DNA of 32,394 nt, taken from assembly GCA_021157895.1 (NCBI GenBank), contig JAGGVQ010000017.1:1-32394 (forward strand). Direction: 5' to 3'. Position numbers and translations under genes: made by a program. The notes beneath the pieces were generated by a model. The model did not search any database. It was not told where the DNA came from and worked only from the letters and a program-made list of their open reading frames with translations. Each line of letters starts with the position of its first letter. Position 1 is the stretch's first letter. Shown piece after piece: positions 1 to 6,267 of this stretch. The stretch comes from Dehalococcoidia bacterium. Lineage in GTDB: Bacteria; Chloroflexota; Dehalococcoidia; GIF9; AB-539-J10.

Positions 1-293
1 CGGTGCAGAAGAGGTTTCCCGATGTCGATGTCATGGGCAAGTGGAGTTACAGCCTGAAAGCCATATATGCTGGTGAATACAAGTATATATTAAAGTCTGA
101 CGGGTCAGGTGAGTTGTATAACGTCGCTAGAGATCCTGAGGAGAAAGAAAATGTCGTGGGAGAGCATCCCCGGTTGGCAACTGTGCTTGAAGAACAATTG
201 CATGCCTGGACGAGAAAAGTGGAACAGGAAAGGCGTAGCCGGGAAGGGATCAGGGCCAGGGTAAAAGGGTTAAAAGATTCTGGCAGGATATAG
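1..293 (+). CDS. Sulfatase-family protein, C-terminal fragment (5' end outside the window)
   Basis: Frame open from the window edge. Sequence 'KAIYAGEYKYILKSDGSGELYNVARDPEEKENVVGEHPRLATVLEEQLHAW' matches the typical sulfatase C-terminal pattern (K.I...GELY.L..DP.E..N). Confidence 0.75.
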   Translation, partial: VQKRFPDVDVMGKWSYSLKAIYAGEYKYILKSDGSGELYNVARDPEEKENVVGEHPRLATVLEEQLHAWTRKVEQERRSREGIRARVKGLKDSGRI

Positions 294-386
294 ATGTAAA
301 GAGCTTTCCTGCGTCTTCGATATGCGATGCCTTTGGTGATATAGCATCGTCTAGTTGCAAGTTGTCAGAGTGATGCGTTAATTGAC

Positions 387-1166
387 TTAACTTCCTGCCA
401 ATTCTTTAACGGCAAAAAATACGTCCTGCGGCCTGTTGATGTCGTAATCCACATTCACGGTTATGAGCAACGCGTTCTCATGGTGGTCTCCTTTGAGCTT
501 ACCCTGTTTTGTCTGTTCCGGCAGCGTTTGTACTTTGGCCTCGCCGAAGGAGCAGAATCCATGGTCGGAGATTATGATTAACCTGTTTGCTTTGTTCTCC
601 AGGAAGCCAGTATCAAGCAGGAGTTCCCCTATTTTCTTATCGACTTTCTGGTACCATTCCAGGACGCAATCCTCTCCCCAGTGGAAGTGCTGAATGCGGT
701 CAAGAAGGGTATAGACGGAGATAATGACATCTGGCTTCTGGGATAGAAGCTCTTTTGTCTTTTCCGTTACCCTTTCCAACTCTTCCTGCCATTCTTTATC
801 GTTGGTAGGCAGGCCGAAGCCCACGGGCTTGAAATCGACTCCGAAGGAATAGGGAGGAACAACGAAAGGGACATTCAGGACCTTCACATCTTTCCCTTCC
901 CTGTGAAGAACATCCCATATAAAGTCCACCTTGATGTCTTCCCTCTTGACGATGTTACCGTCAACAACATAGCTTTCATGTTTGTGCTCTGAGGGCATCT
1001 TGCCGCAGAACATGCCGCACCATATGGGGGCGGAGAGGGGTGTCTCCTGGAGTACGATTGTCTTGCTTTTACCGATTTGGGTCAGCTTTTTAAAGCTCGG
1101 CAAGTTTCCCAGGTTTGGTTTTATAACCGTCCAGGTAGCAGCATCTATGCCGAGAACGAGTATCAT
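387..1166 (-). CDS. Alkaline-phosphatase-superfamily (type I phosphodiesterase/nucleotide pyrophosphatase-like) protein, short form, 259 aa
   Basis: Metal-ligand motifs in order: GIDAATW, PLSAPIW (putative Ser nucleophile), [22 protein letters not shown]. The start overlaps the upstream cysN-like stop by 4 bp (1163-1166). Confidence 0.75.
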   Translation of the reverse strand: MILVLGIDAATWTVIKPNLGNLPSFKKLTQIGKSKTIVLQETPLSAPIWCGMFCGKMPSEHKHESYVVDGNIVKREDIKVDFIWDVLHREGKDVKVLNVPFVVPPYSFGVDFKPVGFGLPTNDKEWQEELERVTEKTKELLSQKPDVIISVYTLLDRIQHFHWGEDCVLEWYQKVDKKIGELLLDTGFLENKANRLIIISDHGFCSFGEAKVQTLPEQTKQGKLKGDHHENALLITVNVDYDINRPQDVFFAVKELAGS

Positions 1167-2371
1167 TTTCCTGCCTCCAGGACCACCCCAGCTCCAATAT
1201 TTTTATTCTTGACCAGGACGAACCTGCCAAGCTCGGGGATTTCAGAGAATTTCTCCACTACCAGGGGTTCGGTGGCGAAGAGAATAATTGCTGCCTCATT
1301 CTCACCTATCTCCGCGGGGTGTTTTTCTACCACCTCCCCGGTTTCGGAATTTATTTTCTCTTTTATTTCCTTTATCTCGCATTGTACCTTTCCTGTTCCA
1401 CACCTCAGTTCCAGTTTATCCCCATTCCTGAGCTTGTTTTCGAGCAACACGGCTTCGCCGAGAAATTCCTTTGTGGGGGTGGGGGGAACCCCTACCAGGC
1501 CGCAAACATCTCCCCGTTTTACCTCTCCATTCACTACAATCCCTACACTGTCCCCCATTTTTGCCTCTTGTGGCTCGCCATCAAAGATTTTTATCTTGTT
1601 TATTTTCCCCCGCACATTCGAAGGCTGAAAGATTACTTCGTCGTCCCTTCTCAGTGTGCCGGATTCAACTCTCCCCACGATGACTTTTTCCGAGTCAACA
1701 TTGTATGTATCCTGGACTACAAACCTGAGAGGCATGGACTTTGTGCTTATCATTACCCCATCCAGGGCCTGGACCAGGGTGGGGCCTTTATACCAGTCCA
1801 TTTGTTTGGAAGTCTTGTAGATATTATCTCCTTCCAGTGCTGAGGCAGGAATGAATTGCACATACTGGTAATCAAAAGAAGCCAAAAGTTGAGATATCTT
1901 ATCCCTGGTATCCTGGAAAACTTTCTCTTTGTAGTCAACGGTATCCATCTTGTTTACTACCACAAATATTTGTTTTATACCCAGCATATGTATCAGGAAG
2001 GCATGTCTTCCTGTCTGCTCCCGAATCCCTTCATCTGCGGCAACAACCAGAACAGCCACATCGGCGTGGGAAGCGCCGGTTAGCATGTTTTTGATGAATT
2101 CCTTATGTCCCGGCACATCTGTGATGGAGTAATAGTTGTCCTTGCTCTTAAACATGACTCCTGTGGTGTCTATGGTTCTCTCCTCCTTTAGCTCATCGTC
2201 AAAGGAGTCGATGAAGTAGGCAAACTCAAATCTCTTTTTATATTCCTCGGCCAGCCTTTGTATTTCCTCTACCCGTCCTTCGGTAATGCTCTCGGAGTCG
2301 TAGAGTAATCTGCCTATCAAGGTGGACTTACCATGATCCACATGTCCTACGATAACAACGTTTAAATTCAT
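1163..2371 (-). CDS. cysN: Sulfate adenylyltransferase subunit 1-like GTPase (CysN type, no fused APS kinase)
   Basis: GTPase motifs [18 protein letters not shown] plus EF-Tu-like domains; 402 aa. Lies directly downstream of a CysD homologue. Confidence 0.8.
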   Translation of the reverse strand: MNLNVVIVGHVDHGKSTLIGRLLYDSESITEGRVEEIQRLAEEYKKRFEFAYFIDSFDDELKEERTIDTTGVMFKSKDNYYSITDVPGHKEFIKNMLTGASHADVAVLVVAADEGIREQTGRHAFLIHMLGIKQIFVVVNKMDTVDYKEKVFQDTRDKISQLLASFDYQYVQFIPASALEGDNIYKTSKQMDWYKGPTLVQALDGVMISTKSMPLRFVVQDTYNVDSEKVIVGRVESGTLRRDDEVIFQPSNVRGKINKIKIFDGEPQEAKMGDSVGIVVNGEVKRGDVCGLVGVPPTPTKEFLGEAVLLENKLRNGDKLELRCGTGKVQCEIKEIKEKINSETGEVVEKHPAEIGENEAAIILFATEPLVVEKFSEIPELGRFVLVKNKNIGAGVVLEAGK

Positions 2372-2453
2372 TCATTTCCTCCAATTAAATCAAGAATCCA
2401 GGTTACAACTCGCAGCAGAGAAGTCATTGTTCATCTTCGGTTTCCACCTTTCC

Positions 2454-3254
2454 TTACATGTATCCCAGAGCGCGGAGCTTTTGCATGGTGAAAGACTTCT
2501 CCTTGTCCTGCGCCCTGCCGGACCTTTCGGCAATTTTGGTTACTTTTAACTCCTCCACTACTTCGTCAATGGTTTTGGCATCAGAATCTATAGGAGAGGT
2601 GCATGGCTCGCATCCCAGGCTTCTATACCTTTTGCCATTTTCGGCAAAGTACATTGGATTCACCGGGAGATTCTCCTGCTGCACATATTCCCAGACATCC
2701 AGTTCCCTCCATTGCAGCATTGCGTGGACCCTGGTGTGAGTTTTATCCTCGGTTGTATTTTGATATTGATCCCACATCTCCAGTGGCTGGTCTTTATAAT
2801 TCCACTTGAAGGCTTCGTCTCGCGGGGAAAAATATCTTTCCTTGGCTCTTATCCCATGCTCGTCTCTTCTTATGGCTAAGAACAAGGCATCGAATCTATT
2901 TTTCTCCAGGCACTGCATCAAGGCCTGGGTTTTTAACCTGGTGCAGCATTCAAATTTGCCATTCTGGGGACCAACTCCTGCTTTCATTGCTTCTTCGTTC
3001 TTCGCTATTACCAGGTCTAATCCCCATTCTGCAGCAATCCTATCCCGGAAGCCGTACATCTGTTTGAATTTGTAGCCGGTGTCTATATGAATTACGGGAA
3101 AGGGGATTTTGCCGAAGAAGGCCTTCTTACAAAGCCAGAGCATGGCGGTACTATCCTTACCTGTGCTCCATAGTACTGCCGGCCGGTTAAACTCGGCATA
3201 GGCTTCTCTTATGATGTACAGAGTTCTGTTTTCCAGGTCCTTTAATTCCAACAT
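2454..3254 (-). CDS. cysD: Sulfate adenylyltransferase subunit 2-like (CysD family, PAPS-reductase fold) with extra CC...CxxC cysteines
   Basis: PP-loop STGKDSTAMLW; PFPVIHIDTGYKFKQMYGFRDR; RRDEHGIRAKERYFSPRDE; LGCEPCTSPI; C-terminus LRALGYM. Overall CysD-like. Confidence 0.8.
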   Translation of the reverse strand: MLELKDLENRTLYIIREAYAEFNRPAVLWSTGKDSTAMLWLCKKAFFGKIPFPVIHIDTGYKFKQMYGFRDRIAAEWGLDLVIAKNEEAMKAGVGPQNGKFECCTRLKTQALMQCLEKNRFDALFLAIRRDEHGIRAKERYFSPRDEAFKWNYKDQPLEMWDQYQNTTEDKTHTRVHAMLQWRELDVWEYVQQENLPVNPMYFAENGKRYRSLGCEPCTSPIDSDAKTIDEVVEELKVTKIAERSGRAQDKEKSFTMQKLRALGYM

Positions 3255-3286
3255 GGTAGGTACCTCCTGAGCCTTTTCATTAAAAA

Positions 3287-4105
3287 TTAAAAGATAAAAG
3301 TCTTAGCTAATGTTAGTGCACCGAGCAAGCATGTGACTGCTCCTATGATGAATTTTAATTTGTTCGCCTTTACTTTCTTGACTGTCATTGCTGCAAATGG
3401 CGCTGCTACAACTGAGCCTATGCTTGTTGCGGCAGCAAGTGTCCAATAGAGATCTCCTTTGAATATCAAGTAGCTTGCAAAAGCCACAGTGCATACTATG
3501 CCCTCGGCAACTGTAGTGCTTCCCACGGAACTCCTGGTTTCTCGCCCACTTATTATCTGGCCTCCGGTTACAAGAGGGCCATATCCCCCACCACTTGCTC
3601 CTTTGTTGAAGGCGCTTATTAAGCCTATGGTGGCAAGTCCCTTCCAGGAAAGTTTGCTTTCATGATTCCGCCGCATGAGAATTGTTATACCTACCGCTAA
3701 GACCATTATTCCGATATAGCTCTTGAGTATAATCGTGGGAATATTCAGTGCAAAGAGTACGGCTACCAACGTTCCTATAACTCCGCAGACACCGAGAATA
3801 AGGATGACCTTTGAATCAAGTGAGTTCGGTATATAACCCAGCCATCTTAATCGTTTTTTTATAGCCTTGTCCTGCTTGAAATCTAGATTTATGTTTCCTA
3901 ACCTGTGGTGGAAAAAGCCCCCGACTATATCACCGGCAAGTTGTCCCAGCAACACAGAGGGAACAACCTGTAAGGGAAGAAACCCTATAAGCAGGAGCAC
4001 GGGTGTTAGGGTAGTGCCATAGCCCATCCCAATAGAAGCGTCCATGTACTCACAGAGGAGGGCTATCACCGCTATGGTTATAAATAATGTTAGCGTTATC
4101 TCCAT
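3287..4105 (-). CDS. TauE/SafE-family membrane permease (sulfite/organosulfur export family)
   Basis: 272 aa with multiple hydrophobic segments, 'FNKGASGGGYGPLVTGGQI' glycine-rich TauE-type motif, located in a cysDN operon. Confidence 0.75.
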   Translation of the reverse strand: MEITLTLFITIAVIALLCEYMDASIGMGYGTTLTPVLLLIGFLPLQVVPSVLLGQLAGDIVGGFFHHRLGNINLDFKQDKAIKKRLRWLGYIPNSLDSKVILILGVCGVIGTLVAVLFALNIPTIILKSYIGIMVLAVGITILMRRNHESKLSWKGLATIGLISAFNKGASGGGYGPLVTGGQIISGRETRSSVGSTTVAEGIVCTVAFASYLIFKGDLYWTLAAATSIGSVVAAPFAAMTVKKVKANKLKFIIGAVTCLLGALTLAKTFIF

Positions 4106-4131
4106 AACATAACCAGGGGGAAACCTTGTTA

Positions 4132-4350
4132 CTACAGGTACCCTAAGTCCTTGAGCCTCCTCTTCACCTCCGCCTCGTCCTCTTTAGTGTAGGTTTTCTC
4201 CTCTTGCTCCTCATCTCTCAGGACCTCTTCCAGGACAAATGCCACGTATTCATCCACCGAACCAAAACCTGTGGTTTTTGCTCTCTCCTCTGTTCTTCCG
4301 TAGAGCTCTGCAGGTAAAGATACAGCTTTTCTCTCCTCTTTTCCCTTCAT
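4132..4350 (-). CDS. Ribbon-helix-helix (CopG-like) small protein, second of a tandem pair
   Basis: 72 aa: 'KAVSLPAELYGRTEERAKTTGFGSVDEYVAFVLEEVL'. N-terminal beta strand plus two helices; paralogous to the adjacent ORF; 4-bp ATGA overlap with it. Confidence 0.65.
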   Translation of the reverse strand: MKGKEERKAVSLPAELYGRTEERAKTTGFGSVDEYVAFVLEEVLRDEEQEEKTYTKEDEAEVKRRLKDLGYL

Positions 4351-4559
4351 AGATAGCCTAACCTCCTTAATCTTTCTCTTATTGCTTTTACTTCTTCCTC
4401 TGTTAGTTTATTCTCTCCTTTTATTTCACCGCTTGATGCTAAAGTCCGCATGACAAAGACAATAAATTCTGTGACGCTGGAGAAACCAGTTTTGGCTATT
4501 GCCTGAGACAATTTTTGGTATAGCTCTCGTGGAATCTTGATGGTTACCTTGTCCTGCAT
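4347..4559 (-). CDS. Ribbon-helix-helix (CopG-like) small protein, first of a tandem pair
   Basis: 'KVTIKIPRELYQKLSQAIAKTGFSSVTEFIVFVMRTL'. The track starts at GTG 4565, but ATG at 4557-4559 preceded by GGAG at about 5 nt is preferred. Confidence 0.7.
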   Translation of the reverse strand: MQDKVTIKIPRELYQKLSQAIAKTGFSSVTEFIVFVMRTLASSGEIKGENKLTEEEVKAIRERLRRLGYL

Positions 4560-4560
4560 T

Positions 4561-4580
4561 AACACTCCAATTAGAGTGTT
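4561..4580. promoter_or_regulatory. Palindromic candidate operator overlapping the RBS of the first RHH gene
   Basis: Perfect inverted repeat AACACTC-N6-GAGTGTT immediately upstream of the ATG; the minus-strand right arm contains the GGAG ribosome-binding site. Confidence 0.65.
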
Positions 4581-4609
4581 ATTATAGTGTAAAAAGATTG
4601 AGGATACAA
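4581..4609 (-). promoter_or_regulatory. Sigma70-type promoter of the RHH/TauE/cysDN operon
   Basis: Minus strand: TTGTAT (4609-4604), 17-bp spacer, TATAAT (4586-4581). Confidence 0.7.
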
Positions 4610-4628
4610 TGTAGTGAGCCAGCCAGCA

Positions 4629-6185
4629 CTACAAGAATCTGCGGATGATGTTCCTCAGCCAGGTGAGGTGCATGCCAGTTTTCTGGTCTATGGCACTCAT
4701 TATCACCAGGTCTTCCGGCCCGAAGGATTTGAACAGGAGCAGGAGGAAGAAATACAGGGCAAGGAATACCAGGAGCATGCCGACCAGGGAGGGAATGGAG
4801 ACGCCGATGATATACCTGGTCAGGGCATATACGATGGATACGGACAGCAGTGAAGCGGCTACAGGTTTTATGAAGCTTTTCTTGAAGGGCTGCATGCCCG
4901 TGATGCGAAGGGCAAGTAGCCACGTGATTATGCTTCCTGTGGTGAGGGAAGTTGCCGTGGCGATGGCGGCTCCATTTATGCCGTATACCGGTATGAGCAG
5001 GTAGTTGAGGATTACGTTTAACCCTGCCGTGGTGAAACTATATAGCATGAGAAACCTGGTTTTGCCATAGACCTGTAACATGGAGCGGGAAAGCGACAGG
5101 AGAGCAGGAGCCAGGAAGCCCAGTGCCAGTATGCTCAGTGCCGTTGCCCCGGAGGTAAATTCCGGGCCAAACAGAACCCATAGCACGCTGTGGGAAAAGA
5201 GTGCCATGAGCAGGAAAGCGGGCAAGGTGAGGGATAAAATCCACCTGGTCACGGTGCTGTAGCTGGCTTTTAGCTCCTTCATTCCCTTCCGGGCATATAG
5301 CTCGGTGGCTACGGGCATGAAGATTACGATGAATGCTCCGTGTATTGAGCGCAGAGCTTGGGCCAGAGGTAGAGCAGCGTTATATATGCCGACAGCGAAG
5401 GCGCTGGAGAAATATCCCAGCATCAGGGTATCTGTCCAGGCAATCATGAGGCCAGCGACGCTGGTGAAGATGAGGGGCCAGGAATAGGAGAATAGTTCCC
5501 TGTCGATGTTTATTGCCTTTATCCTGCTGTGCAGGATAGGAAACACGTTTTTCTCCACCAGGTAAAATGCCAGGAAGGGCATTCCGATTATGGCCAGCGT
5601 CCAGCCCCAGGCGGCGCCGGTGACTCCCTGCCCGAGAACAAGCAGTGCGACGATAGCAATTAATTTAAAGATGTTCTGAAACAGGTCAGTGACATAGACG
5701 CGGTAGCGTAGCTGCTGAAAGCCGATACTCACCGATGTCAGGTTGGTGGCCAGTACCCAGAAAGGGATGCCTATGGAGAAGATGCGCAGTACCGGGATTA
5801 ATCTTGCCTCGTGGAAGATATGCAGGCATATCCAGTCGGCCTGGAAGAAGAAGAACAGGGCAACGATGATGCTCAGGGGAAGGCTTATCTTTAATGCTGA
5901 TAGTATAGTTCCCTTTATTCTGCCGGGGTCTTCCTTGCCTTTATAGAACGAGACATATCTCTGTATTCCTGAGGTTAGTCCGATTGAGGCAAGGACAGCG
6001 CCGATGCTCATGGCGGCAAAGCCCAGGGAGATCAGGCCGTAGTCTGCCGGGCCCAGCCAGCGGCCGATTATCATGCGGGAGAAATAGCCCAGGAACATGC
6101 CGGCGAAGGAGCCAGTGAAAGCGATTCCTGCGCCCTTAGCTATTTTCCTGAGAGAGGCGTCGAGATGTGGTTTTTCGCTTGCCAT
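4629..6185 (-). CDS. Polysaccharide/lipid-linked oligosaccharide flippase (MOP superfamily, Wzx-like)
   Basis: 518 aa, many TM segments. N-terminal 'KIAKGAGIAFTGSFAGMFLGYFSRMIIGRWLGPADYGLISLG' is typical of Wzx/polysaccharide biosynthesis proteins. Confidence 0.8.
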   Translation of the reverse strand: MASEKPHLDASLRKIAKGAGIAFTGSFAGMFLGYFSRMIIGRWLGPADYGLISLGFAAMSIGAVLASIGLTSGIQRYVSFYKGKEDPGRIKGTILSALKISLPLSIIVALFFFFQADWICLHIFHEARLIPVLRIFSIGIPFWVLATNLTSVSIGFQQLRYRVYVTDLFQNIFKLIAIVALLVLGQGVTGAAWGWTLAIIGMPFLAFYLVEKNVFPILHSRIKAINIDRELFSYSWPLIFTSVAGLMIAWTDTLMLGYFSSAFAVGIYNAALPLAQALRSIHGAFIVIFMPVATELYARKGMKELKASYSTVTRWILSLTLPAFLLMALFSHSVLWVLFGPEFTSGATALSILALGFLAPALLSLSRSMLQVYGKTRFLMLYSFTTAGLNVILNYLLIPVYGINGAAIATATSLTTGSIITWLLALRITGMQPFKKSFIKPVAASLLSVSIVYALTRYIIGVSIPSLVGMLLVFLALYFFLLLLFKSFGPEDLVIMSAIDQKTGMHLTWLRNIIRRFL

Positions 6186-6267
6186 CGTTAATCTTCAGGA
6201 AGTATATCAAGCTAAGAAGCCAAAAGACATGGGGTGGGGTAGCTGATGGTTGTGGGAAAGGTTGCTG

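Noticed and set aside
325-349. Inverted repeat CGATGC-N13-GCATCG between the convergent sulfatase and phosphodiesterase genes, considered as a terminator
   Set aside because: Only 6-bp arms, a 13-nt loop and no following T tract on either strand; too weak to call.
1077-1843. Plus-strand ORFs of 183 and 174 aa opposite cysN
   Set aside because: Antisense shadows of a well-supported GTPase; no family motifs, low-complexity S/P/F composition.
4132-4565. RHH pair as a toxin-antitoxin module
   Set aside because: Both ORFs are RHH-like and no toxin-type ORF is adjacent; a regulator role upstream of the sulfur genes fits better.
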